A stretch of 64,000 nt of DNA from Natronococcus amylolyticus DSM 10524 (GCF_000337675.1 NZ_AOIB01000028.1:311481-375480); one strand, 5' to 3'. Positions 1-8,688 are shown, counted from the stretch's first letter. The notes: a model not told the origin generated them from the letters alone. Made by a program: numbers and translations.

Positions 1-299
1 GTTATAGAACTATTCACACGGGGTTGTTTCCATCTTGCTCTCAGTGAACCATTCGTTACGTAGATGTGTAGACGTAACGCCGTCTATTCCATCAACTAAT
101 AGAGGTGTTGAGAGAGCCGTGCTGGATACAGCGCGCGAATGCAGCACAAGATTCGGCTCGATCGACGAACGTGGTGATCGGACAGAACAGGGAACGTAGT
201 TGGAAAGCGCTACAATCGAAATGATAGCCATCTAAAATGGCGCGTCGCTTTTCGGAAGACTCGAATGCACGACAGGGGTATTGTGGGCAAAATTGCCGC
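1..299. other. Gene-poor left edge with an IS-end-like scrap
   Basis: No convincing gene is seen here. Around 110-150 the text (gccgtgctggatacagcgcg...) resembles the sub-terminal sequence of the inverted-repeat element at 30.9-31.4 kb and a scrap near 19.95 kb, so it is probably a solo remnant of the same transposon family. The short open frames have no recognisable protein features. Confidence 0.4.
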
Positions 300-1142
300 T
301 TAGTCCACGTCGCTGATGAAGGACAGCACCTCGTCGGTGAAGCGCTCTGGTGCGACGAAATACAACGCGTGCCCGTGCCCATCGAAGGTAACGAGGCGAC
401 TGTTCGGTAACGTGTCGTGGACTTTTTCAGCACTCTCTTTGAGCCACCCGCTCTCAGTCCCGACGGGAAGTAACGTTGGCGTAGTGAGGTTTTCGAACGG
501 TGTGAGATCCCGCCCACCACTCTCCGCACCCGCTTCTAACTCGGGCAAGAGTGTTTGCGGAAACCTATCCGTGTACCGATCCCATACCGGTGCCGAGCGA
601 ATCGCATCGAGTTCGTCGGGCGCGAATTTGGCGATATCGCCGAGGAAGAGTGTATACGCCTGCTCGTTCTCCCCCGCCTCTATCAAGGTGATCATCTCTT
701 CGACTGTCCCCTCTAAGCGGGCGAAACCCTCCTTGGAGACGATGGGGGGCTCGTAGAGGATTAGGCTCCGTAGATTGTCGATTCGCGGGGCCGCACCCAG
801 TGCAACGAGCGCGCCATAGGAATGGCCGATGAGCGTCACCGGGTCGTCGATCGACTCGACGACTGCGACCACGTCATCGAACTGTGGGTCTGGTTTCCCA
901 CTGTACTCGTCAGGGGAGCCGCTGTCACCGTGATACCGTCGGTCCATTGCGTGGACGGTGGTGTGTTCCGCGAACCTCGAACGGACGTCGCCGAGTTCCC
1001 AGACCACGCGATCAACGGTGGAGCCGTGGACGAAGACGGACGGCGGCCCACTTCCCGACCGCTCGTACACGATTTCAGTCCCATCGGCGGACGTCACTGT
1101 CGCTATTTCTTTCTCTTCATCTGGCTCTGTTGCTTTCGACAT
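300..1142 (-). CDS. Alpha/beta hydrolase
   Basis: Predicted 280 aa cytoplasmic alpha/beta-hydrolase-fold enzyme. An oxyanion-type FVHGS motif lies near residues 37-41, the nucleophile elbow GHSYG has Ser108, and a C-terminal DGHGHALYF segment supplies the catalytic His. Length and layout match the esterase/haloperoxidase-like family. The substrate cannot be read from sequence. The start is set at MSKATEPDEE, because the 52 codons upstream lack the acidic, family-like composition. It stands alone: the left side is empty and the right side is the debris zone beside the first HTH-R copy. Confidence 0.85.
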   Translation of the reverse strand: MSKATEPDEEKEIATVTSADGTEIVYERSGSGPPSVFVHGSTVDRVVWELGDVRSRFAEHTTVHAMDRRYHGDSGSPDEYSGKPDPQFDDVVAVVESIDDPVTLIGHSYGALVALGAAPRIDNLRSLILYEPPIVSKEGFARLEGTVEEMITLIEAGENEQAYTLFLGDIAKFAPDELDAIRSAPVWDRYTDRFPQTLLPELEAGAESGGRDLTPFENLTTPTLLPVGTESGWLKESAEKVHDTLPNSRLVTFDGHGHALYFVAPERFTDEVLSFISDVD

Positions 1143-1412
1143 GTGGTCTCTCACCCGGTGATTTCTATGGGAATTAGTCACATAGTTGCAACTGATGACG
1201 GATTTGCAAAGGCTAAACGAAACCCAGTCGATGATCGGGCTGCTGATCGGCTGACTCAACGCAGATCGCTCGGAACAAGCGCAGTCGATGTGCTGCATCT
1301 ATCCTCTATATTCAGCAGGCCCCTCTTGACAGCTATCTGAGGGGCCAATTGCTGCGCCGTTACCTCCTTGACCTGTACATAGCAGATTGGCCCTGATCAC
1401 AAGATCGGCTGT
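1143..1412. other. Gene-free debris next to HTH-R copy A
   Basis: No gene is supported. Near 1280-1325, on the minus strand, is a degenerate match to the sub-terminal sequence of the IR element at 30.9 kb (gtcaagaggggcctgctgaa...). From about 1375 (tgtacatagcagattgg) begins the repeat that also flanks HTH-R copies D and H. Confidence 0.4.
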
Positions 1413-1454
1413 TTAACCAACAACGGGTGCAGTAGAGGGACTTCCGTTGGTGAA
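1413..1454. repeat. 3' inverted repeat of HTH-R copy A
   Basis: Arms ttaaccaac and gttggtgaa (one mismatch) separated by about 24 bases, starting 42 bases beyond the stop of HTH-R copy A. The same arrangement is seen beside copies D and H, and again at 15668-15708 and 16125-16167. It could be a terminator hairpin, a binding site for the HTH-R protein, or an element end. Confidence 0.65.
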
Positions 1455-1496
1455 ATATATGCGGTAGTAGATCTCGATAGAACGACGATCAAGATA

Positions 1497-2279
1497 CTAC
1501 GGAGTTGTGTGAGAAAGCGGCTGCTGCTCGAGCGGTGAGCCCATCCGAACAGACTGGTTGTCCTCGATGGATTCTGTCGCTGAAAGTGCAGCGGCTAGTC
1601 GCATCTCTGGGCCGACCATCGGATGCTCGAGTAACCGTTCCGGATCTGGTGGCCAAAACAGCGCACTCCCAAGCGGATCAGCAGGATCGCCGTAGCGATC
1701 TGGTGTGAGCAGCGTCTCGAGGAGTGAATCGGCAGCATCGAGGAGCGTCTGGTTCTCCTCGAGGTGGGTCGGAACAACGGGATCGCATCGCTCAGTGGTT
1801 GTCTGGAATGACAACGCCAGACGATACCCGTTCTCGTCGACACGGATGAGATCGAGTGCCTCAAGTCGATCGCGGTAGTTCCGGATCGTCCGTGCTGAAA
1901 CATTTGCTCGGTCAGCAAGCTCACACTGTGAGAGATGTCTTTCAGCGGTGAGCAGTGTTTGAACGATTCGACCAGCTGTCGGCGGCAGATCGGAAAGCAA
2001 TTGCTCAGGTTCGAGCGTTCCCAGGGCATAGCGGAGTTCGTCCGATCGAAGCTCTCGGTGGTCGTCTCGCCGGCGAGTTGCTGCAGTGCTCGAGCAGCGG
2101 CATAGGGTGAGCCAGTCAACGCCTGAAGCAACGAAACGATATCTCGAGTCAGTCGAAGATTCTTGGACTGCAGAATCCGCGTCGCAGCTGCGGCATAGGC
2201 TGTCCGGTCGACCGTCGACAGGGAGACGTGGACTGCGAACTCGGTAGCGTCCTCAGCGAGGGCTGCTGGCGACTCGAGT
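1497..2279 (-). pseudogene. HTH-R family copy A (truncated, frameshifted)
   Basis: C-terminal two thirds of a helix-turn-helix protein that recurs in this window. The reading frame 1497-2000 holds the winged-helix part (VGRIV-like, then LSQCELADRANVSARTIRNY) and the conserved tail ALFWPP...LLEHPMVGP...SHTTP. The upstream part (LTGSPYAAARALQQLAGE) continues in another frame from about 2060, so at least one indel separates them. Compared with copy F the N-terminal region is missing: homology ends at about 2279, right where the TATA box of the next gene begins. The role is unknown; a DNA-binding regulator is likely from the HTH. Confidence 0.7.
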
Positions 2280-2286
2280 TATAAGT
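2279..2286 (+). promoter_or_regulatory. TATA box of the SBP56 gene
   Basis: ttataagt lies about 29 bases before the ATG at 2315, the usual haloarchaeal spacing for a leaderless transcript. It sits exactly at the break where homology to the HTH-R family ends, so the promoter probably came in with the SBP56 gene or formed at the junction. Confidence 0.5.
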
Positions 2287-2314
2287 GTTTGGAGAGTGAC
2301 GTTCTTTATCTAGG

Positions 2315-3727
2315 ATGAGTACAGACCAATCAAATTCTACAGATGAACAGCCAACCCACGATCACGACCACGAGGACGTCGACGGTCCCGGATACCCGAC
2401 GCCTGCGGCGATGCGGACCGAATCCGAACGGGAGAAAACGGCCTACGTGATGGCCCCCCGCGTCGGCATGGAAACCGACGGAAAGGATTTCGTCGGCGTC
2501 GTAGATCTCGATCCCGAGTCGGAGACGTACAGCGAGTTGATCGATACAGTGGAAATGCCGAACAAGGGTGACGAACTCCATCACTTCGGCTGGAATGCCT
2601 GTTCGTCGTCGTGTCACGCGGAGGGACTCGCCCGCCAGTATCTCGTAGTTCCGGGACAGCGATCCTCCCGCATTCACATCATTGACGCCGAAGATCCCCG
2701 GAATCCGCAGATCGTGAAAATTATCGAGCCCGAGGAGCTCTTCGAGTACGATCTTTCGGCGCCCCATACCGTCCACTGCGTCCCGGGTGGGAAGATAGTC
2801 ATCAGCATGCTTGGCAACGCTGACGGTGAACTCCCTGGCGGATTCCTCCAGTTCGATCAGGAGGACTTCACGATCGACGGCCGGTGGGAAGCCGACACCG
2901 GTGAATGGGAAGGGATGCACTACGACTACTGGTATCAGCCTCGACACGACGTGTTAGTTTCCACGGAGTGGGCCGCTCCGAACACCTATTACCCGGGTTT
3001 CGACCTCGAGGATGTCGAGGCGGGCAACTACGGCGACAGCATTCATATCTGGGACTGGTCGGAGAAACGTCACGAACAGACCCTCGAGTTTGGCGAGGAG
3101 GGCCAGATTCCCCTCGAGGTCCGGATGAGCCACAACCCCGAGGAGACACAGGGGTACGTGGGGGCAGGCCTTTCCTCGAACATCATCCACTTCTACGAGA
3201 CCAACGACGGCACGTGGGACTGGGACGTCGTCATCGAGGAGGAGGCCCGTGAACACGACGACTGGAATATGCCGGTGCCGTCGCTGATCACCGATACCCT
3301 GCTGTCACTCGATGACCAGTATCTGTTCTACGCGAACTGGCTCCACGGTAACCTTCGGATGTACGACGTAAGCGACATGGGCAACCCTCGGCTTGTCGAT
3401 ACGATCTGGGCTGGCGGGCTGTTCGGCGACCGCCAGGAGATTCAGGGGACCGACATCAGAGGGTCTCCACAGATGCTCCAACTTTCACGCGATGGCCGCC
3501 GGCTCTACTGGACGACCTCGCTGTTCTCCTCGTGGGACAACCAGTTCTTCCCAGAGATCGCTGAGGAGGGTTCGTTGATGTTCAAGGCTGACGTCTACCC
3601 GGACGAGGGACGGATGGAACTCGACGAGGAGTTCCTCGTCGACTTCGGCGACGCGCCGGGCGGTCCGGCCCGGGCTCACGAGATCCGCTGGCCCGGCGGT
3701 GACTGCACGAGCGATGTCTGGCAATGA
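2315..3727 (+). CDS. Selenium-binding protein 56 family / methanethiol oxidase
   Basis: 470 aa, the usual length for SBP56 (methanethiol oxidase, MTO) proteins. Family hallmarks are GWNACSSSCH (residues about 93-102), APHTVHC, MSHNPEETQGYVG, LLSLDDQYLFYANWLHG, LQLSRDG and the terminal HEIRWPGGDCTSDVW. In this family the conserved Cys/His residues bind copper, and characterised bacterial members oxidise methanethiol to formaldehyde, sulfide and peroxide. That activity is known for the family and not shown for this archaeal copy. There is no signal peptide; the N-terminus is His/Asp rich (HDHDHEDVD). The stop overlaps the start of a ferredoxin, so the two are co-translated. Confidence 0.9.
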   Translation: MSTDQSNSTDEQPTHDHDHEDVDGPGYPTPAAMRTESEREKTAYVMAPRVGMETDGKDFVGVVDLDPESETYSELIDTVEMPNKGDELHHFGWNACSSSCHAEGLARQYLVVPGQRSSRIHIIDAEDPRNPQIVKIIEPEELFEYDLSAPHTVHCVPGGKIVISMLGNADGELPGGFLQFDQEDFTIDGRWEADTGEWEGMHYDYWYQPRHDVLVSTEWAAPNTYYPGFDLEDVEAGNYGDSIHIWDWSEKRHEQTLEFGEEGQIPLEVRMSHNPEETQGYVGAGLSSNIIHFYETNDGTWDWDVVIEEEAREHDDWNMPVPSLITDTLLSLDDQYLFYANWLHGNLRMYDVSDMGNPRLVDTIWAGGLFGDRQEIQGTDIRGSPQMLQLSRDGRRLYWTTSLFSSWDNQFFPEIAEEGSLMFKADVYPDEGRMELDEEFLVDFGDAPGGPARAHEIRWPGGDCTSDVWQ

Positions 3728-4059
3728 CCCGCTGCGACGACCCCAGCCACGTCGTCGAACTCCGTGATGCTGACGGGACAGTGGGGTCCCTCCGGATCCC
3801 GATGGGGGAGTCGATCGTCGACGCCGCCGAGTCGGCCGGGATCGATCTCCCCTACGGCTGTCTCTACGGTGCCTGTGGGACCTGCACCGCCCGGCTCCTC
3901 GAAGGGAAGTGTACCCACCAGGAGCCGCCGCGCGCGCTGAAAGACGATGTACTCGAGGACGGATACGTCCTTGCCTGCGTCGCCACCCCGGTGACCGACT
4001 GTACGCTCCGGGTAGGTCACGACGTCCAAGCGGAGGCGATAGGGACGCCCTGGCGGTGA
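3724..4059 (+). CDS. Plant-type 2Fe-2S ferredoxin
   Basis: 111 aa. The cluster ligands are Cys46, Cys51, Cys54 and Cys85 (C-x4-C-x2-C-x30-C) in PYGCLYGACGTCTARLLEG and YVLACVATP. This is the classical electron-transfer ferredoxin fold. The ATG overlaps the SBP56 stop by four bases (ATGA), so it is very probably in the same transcript and may carry electrons for, or repair, that enzyme. The link is inference from the overlap. Other haloarchaeal ferredoxins often carry an N-terminal acidic insertion, which this one lacks. Confidence 0.9.
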   Translation: MTRCDDPSHVVELRDADGTVGSLRIPMGESIVDAAESAGIDLPYGCLYGACGTCTARLLEGKCTHQEPPRALKDDVLEDGYVLACVATPVTDCTLRVGHDVQAEAIGTPWR

Positions 4060-4100
4060 CGGCGGCGTACTGGACGGCCCGGGTGTTATAAAAAGCAAGG

Positions 4101-4245
4101 AGAATACCCGCGCCTTTAGGCGCGTGAGGACTGCTTCGACGATCTCGGAGCCAGCCGCTCCGAGGTCGTCACACTCATCAACCAGTTCTTCAACTTCGTC
4201 AACGAGTTCCGCTGAAAGAGCCACGCCAAACTTTTCTCTGGCCAT
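4101..4245 (-). pseudogene. Ribbon-helix-helix-like protein, 3' end lost
   Basis: The first ~45 residues (MAREKFGVALSAELVDEVEE...SEIVEAVL) look like a CopG-type ribbon-helix-helix DNA-binding protein, of the sort used as antitoxins or small repressors. After that the frame runs into an IS200/IS605-like hairpin (4109-4124) and then antisense to the ferredoxin, so the native C-terminus appears to be missing. The start ATG is at 4245. No toxin partner is visible beside it. Confidence 0.5.
4109..4124. mobile_element. IS200/IS605-like end hairpin (remnant)
   Basis: cgcgcc-ttta-ggcgcg, a perfect 6 bp stem with a 4-base loop, flanked by aaggagaatac on one side and gtgagga on the other. From memory this arrangement resembles the ends of haloarchaeal IS200/IS605 (TnpB-type) elements. 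No tnpA or tnpB is nearby, so this is a scar at best. It may also act as a terminator for the ferredoxin transcript. Confidence 0.35.
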
Positions 4246-4557
4246 TTTGAACCCCTCTCAGAACTCTGTGCACCGGGTGCACAGTCATTTATCTGGATGA
4301 GCGTCACTTTGGACATCACTATGACTCGCGAGCGGGCATGCAATGACGTTCAACGACTCCTATAGTAGATGCTGTCGGACGACAGTGAGTGAACTTTCAA
4401 TCGCGTCTCACGGACCGCCGCCGTCGGCGACGGGCCTTCGGGCCCGATCGGTGTGCGAACCGATCTGTCCGACAGTCTGTATCGGCGATCGCCGGTAACA
4501 CGCTGCCGCTCACTTCCGTAGGCCGTCGCGGTTATTGTCCTGACAATTGGCATATCG

Positions 4558-4566
4558 TTATATACG
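4558..4566 (+). promoter_or_regulatory. TATA box of the aminomutase-like gene
   Basis: gttatatac lies about 27 bases before the ATG at 4588, predicting a leaderless mRNA. The 4246-4557 interval holds no gene; near 4430 a GC-rich hairpin (gggcc-ttc-gggccc-like) is visible. Confidence 0.5.
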
Positions 4567-4587
4567 TGCCGGGTATGGTGTGCTACT

Positions 4588-5898
4588 ATGAGCGGCGACT
4601 CAGCTGATCCGTACGATCGATACCGAGATCGGACACCGGCGTCGGCCGAGCTATCGGAGCGAGCTAAGCGGGTGCTGCCCGGCGGCGACACCCGATCGGT
4701 CACCTACCACGGTCCGTACCCGTCTTTTTTCACCGAAGCGTCGGGAGCGACGGTGACGACGGCCGACGGTGAGACGCTGCTCGATTTCCTCAACAACTAC
4801 ACGCAGTCAGTGCTGGGTCATGCCCCCGAGGCGCCCGTCGAAGCGGCGTGTGACCGACTCCAGCACGGCAACGACGTCGCGGCGCCGAACGAGGACATCG
4901 TCGAACTCGCCGAACGCCTCGTCGACCGGATTTCTTCGGTCGAGCAGGTCCGATTCGGCAACTCCGGCACCGAGGGGACGATGAACGCGATCCGGGGGGC
5001 GATGGCCTGGACAGAACGCGATCGAATCCTCAAAGTCGAAGGCGGCTACCACGGCACCCACGACACCGTAGAAGTGGCGGTCGGTGATGAGAGCGCACAC
5101 GAGGGCATCCCCGACTCCGTCAAAAAGCGCGTCGACGCCGTCCCCTTCAACGACACCGAGGCGCTCAAAAACCGCTTCGAGTGCGCCGGCGAGGAGTACG
5201 CGTGTTTCATCCTCGAGCCGATTATGGGCGTCGGCGGTATGATCCCCGCCGAGGAGTCGTATCTCGAGACCGCCCGCGACCTCACCGCAGCCGCCGACTC
5301 GCTTCTGCTATTCGACGAGGTGATGTCGTTCCGGCTGGCCCCCGGCGGCGCCCAGGAGCGCTACGGTGTCGAACCGGATCTCACGGCGCTCGGAAAGCTG
5401 ATCGGCGGGGGGCTGCCGATCGGTGCCTTCGGCGGCCGCGAGGACGTCATGTCCCAGTTCCACCCGGAGACTGGCGGCCTCAAACACTCGGGAACGTTCA
5501 ACGGCAACCCGGCGACGATGGCCGCCGGCGCCGCGTTGCTGGATCAGTACGATGCCGATCGGATCGAGGCGCTGAACGAGCGTGGCGACCGCTTCCGTGA
5601 GCGTCTGCAGGGGATCGGGGACGTGTCCGACCGCCCGGTCCGGATCACCGGCGACGGCTCGCTGTTTCAGATCCACGTCACGGACGAACCGGTGACCGAC
5701 TACGAGAGCTCGACCGCCGGCGAGCCGCCGCTCGAGGATCTCTTCATCCGGATGCGCAACGACGGAATTCTGCTCGCCCCCCGCGGAATGGGGAACCTCT
5801 CGACGGCTATCGAAGACGAGCACACCGATACCTTCCTCGACGCGTTCGAGGAGGCGATCGATCGCATCCCAGAAGCGAACTCGACAACCGCCGTTTAG
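4588..5898 (+). CDS. Class III aminotransferase, glutamate-1-semialdehyde 2,1-aminomutase-like
   Basis: 436 aa PLP enzyme of fold type I. The PLP-binding FDEVMSFRLAPGG has Asp243, the Schiff-base lysine is Lys270 in LTALGKLIGGGLPIGAFGG, the cofactor-phosphate loop is GNSGTEG (124-130), and HSGTFNGNPATMAAG matches the HemL-like subgroup. True HemL converts glutamate-1-semialdehyde to 5-aminolevulinate for tetrapyrroles, but no haem gene is nearby. The accessory setting and the divergent C-terminus suggest a paralogue acting on another amino or keto acid. It stands alone with its own TATA box. Confidence 0.85.
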   Translation: MSGDSADPYDRYRDRTPASAELSERAKRVLPGGDTRSVTYHGPYPSFFTEASGATVTTADGETLLDFLNNYTQSVLGHAPEAPVEAACDRLQHGNDVAAPNEDIVELAERLVDRISSVEQVRFGNSGTEGTMNAIRGAMAWTERDRILKVEGGYHGTHDTVEVAVGDESAHEGIPDSVKKRVDAVPFNDTEALKNRFECAGEEYACFILEPIMGVGGMIPAEESYLETARDLTAAADSLLLFDEVMSFRLAPGGAQERYGVEPDLTALGKLIGGGLPIGAFGGREDVMSQFHPETGGLKHSGTFNGNPATMAAGAALLDQYDADRIEALNERGDRFRERLQGIGDVSDRPVRITGDGSLFQIHVTDEPVTDYESSTAGEPPLEDLFIRMRNDGILLAPRGMGNLSTAIEDEHTDTFLDAFEEAIDRIPEANSTTAV

Positions 5899-5957
5899 TA
5901 GCCGACGAACCCAGTATTCGGCTCGGTTTGAACTCCGGTACGGATGGTCTCGTCGGA

Positions 5958-6040
5958 TCAGAGGACCTCGATCAGCGAGAGACCGTCGTCGGGTGTGATG
6001 CGGTCGATGTCCGTCTGGTACCGGATCAGTGTAGCGCGTT
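5958..6040 (-). pseudogene. C-terminal scrap of an unidentified protein
   Basis: On the minus strand an uninterrupted protein-like tail (LIRYQTDIDRITPDDGLSL then IEVL and stop) is visible. It has no start and cannot be followed upstream beyond about 6040, where the sequence becomes low-quality spacer before HTH-R copy B. Probably the end of a gene removed by rearrangement; the family is not recognised. Confidence 0.3.
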
Positions 6041-6175
6041 ACCGGCCAGCGCCATTCCGGTACCGGCGCTCACCGGTACCGATCTCCACTGGACGGTATG
6101 AAAGACAATCGCCGAGCCGGCGTCTTAGGTGCCTCTGACGACTCACGTTCCGACTGCGCGTACACGTCCACGAAC

Positions 6176-6307
6176 GACCAGGGAGCCGATGAGCGTCCCT
6201 AGCGGGTCGTCAGCGTCGACGGTCGGCGAGAGTGCCGTCTGTCGCTTCTCTTCTCGAGCTTCGAACAGCTGCCGGTAGCAGGCGAACGTACCGTATTTCG
6301 ACTGATA
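6176..6307 (-). pseudogene. HTH-R family copy B (short fragment)
   Basis: About 130 bases match the middle of HTH-R copies F and H (KYGVF..YRQLFEAREEKRQTAL... region in nucleotide alignment). The fragment stops at accgtatttcgactga and is joined directly to the HEPN gene downstream region. The identical junction occurs at about 29.2 kb, so the two loci share a duplicated block. Confidence 0.6.
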
Positions 6308-6327
6308 TAGGACTCCTCAGAAGAGAA

Positions 6328-6825
6328 TTATCTGTTCCGACTACAAAGGCATTCATGACTTTGTGATGACCGACCAGTGACGAATCGATGGATTTCAAAC
6401 GCGAGTGCATACATTTTCTCAGCTCGATGCGCTGTAGCAAGCCCATCTTGATAATATGTTTTTGCTCGGTGGTCGCGCCATAGATCTGTGAGATCTTCTG
6501 CAGTCGCTTCTGAGAAAATTCCGACTGTGGCCGCTTCTCGATATACACCGGGATGTGTTCCAGGCAAATCATCTGGTTCCAGAGTCCCTCGTTCCAAGAG
6601 TCGAAACTCGACCGTTCGCTCAATAGCTACGAACGATGCTTCGATCACGAGCATGTAGTATCCTTCTTCGCGAAGTGCCTCTGCGCCAGCGAGTAGCCGA
6701 CATCCTTTCCGAAGTTGGAGTACCGCTGCGTCTTTAGTATCCAGACCGAACTCGATCTTGGTTGGGCATTGGTCGAACGCTGCTTGTGCATCAGCGATCA
6801 GTTGTTCAATCTGTGTACTACTCAC
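6328..6825 (-). CDS. HEPN-domain protein, partner of a nucleotidyltransferase
   Basis: About 165 aa, all-alpha, with regions like AVLQLRKGCRLLAGAEALREEG and DLWRDHRAKTYYQDGLATAHRAEKMYALAFEIH typical of HEPN proteins encoded next to nucleotidyltransferases. The RDHRAKTYY stretch is an R-x4-H-like variant of the HEPN active site, so RNase activity is uncertain. The start is taken as GTG at 6825, which overlaps the end of the upstream nucleotidyltransferase gene by 8 bases, implying translational coupling. A toxin/antitoxin or phage-defence role is inferred from the pairing. Its 3' part is duplicated at 29.2-29.4 kb. Confidence 0.75.
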   Translation of the reverse strand: MSSTQIEQLIADAQAAFDQCPTKIEFGLDTKDAAVLQLRKGCRLLAGAEALREEGYYMLVIEASFVAIERTVEFRLLERGTLEPDDLPGTHPGVYREAATVGIFSEATAEDLTDLWRDHRAKTYYQDGLATAHRAEKMYALAFEIHRFVTGRSSQSHECLCSRNR

Positions 6826-7507
6826 GTGCAAAGACCTCTTTTCGGAGTGACTGTAGCCGTTCGCTTCCGTAGACGGTGATTCCTTCGTGGAAAATCTCTC
6901 GGAGCTTCGGCCCAGCACGGTGTGCACTTTCTACTGACTCGACATATGGTTCGAAGGCAAATCGATCACCGTCGAATCGTCGTTCACTGAGATCGCTAAC
7001 AACATCTGCGACACGACGTCGAGCGGTGGTTCGAGTGCCCTCAATAACCACGAATAGATCGATATCGCTCTGTCTGTCAGCCTCTCCACGAGCGACACTT
7101 CCGAACACAATAATCCCGAGAACGCCCTCGATCTCCTCGGATTCGCTGACAGCCTTGTGGACTTGTTCGACGAACGTGCGTACTGGATCCTGAAATTCGG
7201 ATTGTTCAATTGCGAGTATGGGATCGTCTTTTTCGAGACGGTCGCGGCTGATTGTGACGTAGTTTCGCTGTGGTGTCTCTCGGATTTCAACAGCCCCAAT
7301 TTCGTGGAGTAGGTCAACGGCTCTCCAGACCGTTGAGCGGGTTACGTCCGTTGCATTGACGAGTTCCGCTATTGTGAACTCTGTCTCGTGAGCATCGGCT
7401 AAGAGACGAAGGATGTCGTCAGCAGCACTGATTCGGAAGAGGGGTTTTTGATCGCCTGCATCAATATCGATACAGACCCGTATCCCTTGTTGCGTTGTTT
7501 CAGACAC
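6818..7507 (-). CDS. HTH-fused nucleotidyltransferase (MNT-type)
   Basis: 229 aa. Residues about 25-90 form a winged helix (ILRLLADAHETEFTIAELVN then VTRSTVWRAVDLLHEIGAVE). Residues 105-225 form a pol-beta-like minimal nucleotidyltransferase with IVFGSVARGEADRQSDIDLF (Gly136-Ser137, Asp148, Asp150). MNT enzymes paired with HEPN toxins can AMPylate and silence them. The fused winged helix suggests that the antitoxin also represses its own promoter. The start is GTG (cac at 7505-7507), inside a 15 bp dyad. Confidence 0.85.
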   Translation of the reverse strand: MSETTQQGIRVCIDIDAGDQKPLFRISAADDILRLLADAHETEFTIAELVNATDVTRSTVWRAVDLLHEIGAVEIRETPQRNYVTISRDRLEKDDPILAIEQSEFQDPVRTFVEQVHKAVSESEEIEGVLGIIVFGSVARGEADRQSDIDLFVVIEGTRTTARRRVADVVSDLSERRFDGDRFAFEPYVESVESAHRAGPKLREIFHEGITVYGSERLQSLRKEVFARE

Positions 7508-7514
7508 TGTCTGA
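7500..7514. promoter_or_regulatory. Dyad operator over the start of the MNT/HEPN operon
   Basis: tcagaca-c-tgtctga is a 15 bp interrupted palindrome spanning the GTG start of the MNT gene. A TATA-like atttatttatatg lies about 25 bases upstream (7528-7541), which puts the expected transcription start inside the dyad. The best candidate binder is the HTH domain of the MNT protein itself (autoregulation, inference). Confidence 0.5.
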
Positions 7515-7788
7515 TATCGTGCAACGACATATAAATAAATGGCGCTGCGTTTGTCGTTGAAATACGACCCAACTTCACTTTCTTATCCCTGTGGTGAGTG
7601 ACTGTTGGCAGACTGGTGGTCCTACAGCGACCGGCGTCTCTTGGCCTAGTTGCTCGGTACCGCTCAGCCTGGCAACCGGTTTGTTTATAGGAAAGAGAAC
7701 AGATACGGCCGAACTCAACCACTTTATGTTACGACTGGAGGTCCGTTGCTCCGTGGGTATGATCGTAGCCAGAATGGTCTTTGGGATT
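7515..7788. other. Intergenic region with MNT/HEPN promoter
   Basis: It holds the TATA box for the operon to the left (7528-7541). No gene is supported; the open frames across it lack protein-like composition. Confidence 0.4.
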
Positions 7789-8688
7789 TCACTCACACGT
7801 TTTTGCGACCGATCGCTGGATGTGAGCTCGCAGTGCATCTGTTGCGAGCGATCCGGTGACGTGCCCTTTCTCTAGAACGCCAAGATCACTCTCTTCGTAG
7901 GCGAATCGTTGTGTTTCGAACTCGATGATTCGGTCATAGCGAGCGAGCAGCGGGTCACAGTCGTCCGCGTTGTCGCTGGTGAAGGCATCCGCAAAGTCGA
8001 GGACGGTGCGTAACACCTCCGGGTTCGCTCGCGCCGGTTCGGCCACTAGTTTCCGATAGATTGACGATACGAACATTTCTCCCAGTTGTGCCCCGGCAAA
8101 CACCGGGACGTACCGATCGACACCCGCATAATAGGCACGGTGGAGATTGATTGCCCAGCCACCGAGGCTTATTCCCGCAGCAAGGATGGCAGAGAAGCCT
8201 GTATCCCGCAATCTACCGACCAGTGCCTCGATGAGTGAAGCTGATGTGGCGAGCATTCCAACGAAGTTTTCGAGGTCGTCCATCGCCCGAACGTACTCTC
8301 TATTCGAACGATCGTGAAACGGCGCTCGAAGAGCAATCAGGTTGATGTCTCGGTCGAAGTTCGTCCCGAAGAGTCGCCCAAACGAGCTCGAACTGAACCG
8401 CCCAAAGTCGAACGGCTGTTCGCCACTTCCATGATGATACAACAGCGTCGGTGCGTCTCGTCCTCGCCACTGAGAGACGAGATATGCTGCCTGGAACTCC
8501 CCAATGGGAGTGGATGCAGAGACTCCCTGAACACCCCCGGTTCGAATGTTCTCGATATCGATCGCCGTACCACTGACGACGGCACCGATCGGAGCGCTGG
8601 AAACTGACCGGGAAAAGAACCTGGAATTCCGCAAGAGCAGCCCACTCATCGAGATGGTCGCAACGTCGATGAGTTCGTGTCTGTTCAT
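7789..8688 (-). CDS. Alpha/beta-hydrolase-fold protein
   Basis: 299 aa. LLYHHGSGEQPF (residues about 82-93) gives the oxyanion region, and ILAAGISLGGWAINLHRAYY gives a nucleophile elbow with Ser174. It lacks a clear signal peptide. The family resembles uncharacterised peptidase/esterase-like haloarchaeal proteins; the substrate is unknown. The start overlaps the stop of the small membrane protein gene at 8685-8930 by four bases, so the two are probably one operon with the 61 aa ORF further upstream. Confidence 0.75.
   Translation of the reverse strand: MNRHELIDVATISMSGLLLRNSRFFSRSVSSAPIGAVVSGTAIDIENIRTGGVQGVSASTPIGEFQAAYLVSQWRGRDAPTLLYHHGSGEQPFDFGRFSSSSFGRLFGTNFDRDINLIALRAPFHDRSNREYVRAMDDLENFVGMLATSASLIEALVGRLRDTGFSAILAAGISLGGWAINLHRAYYAGVDRYVPVFAGAQLGEMFVSSIYRKLVAEPARANPEVLRTVLDFADAFTSDNADDCDPLLARYDRIIEFETQRFAYEESDLGVLEKGHVTGSLATDALRAHIQRSVAKTCE

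Noticed and set aside
2330-3256. Minus-strand frames across the SBP56 gene
   Set aside because: Shadow frames of a well-supported gene; no protein-like features.
4588-5898. Calling this gene hemL outright
   Set aside because: The motif set fits the HemL-like subgroup, but there is no haem-synthesis context and the location is accessory, so a paralogue is as likely.
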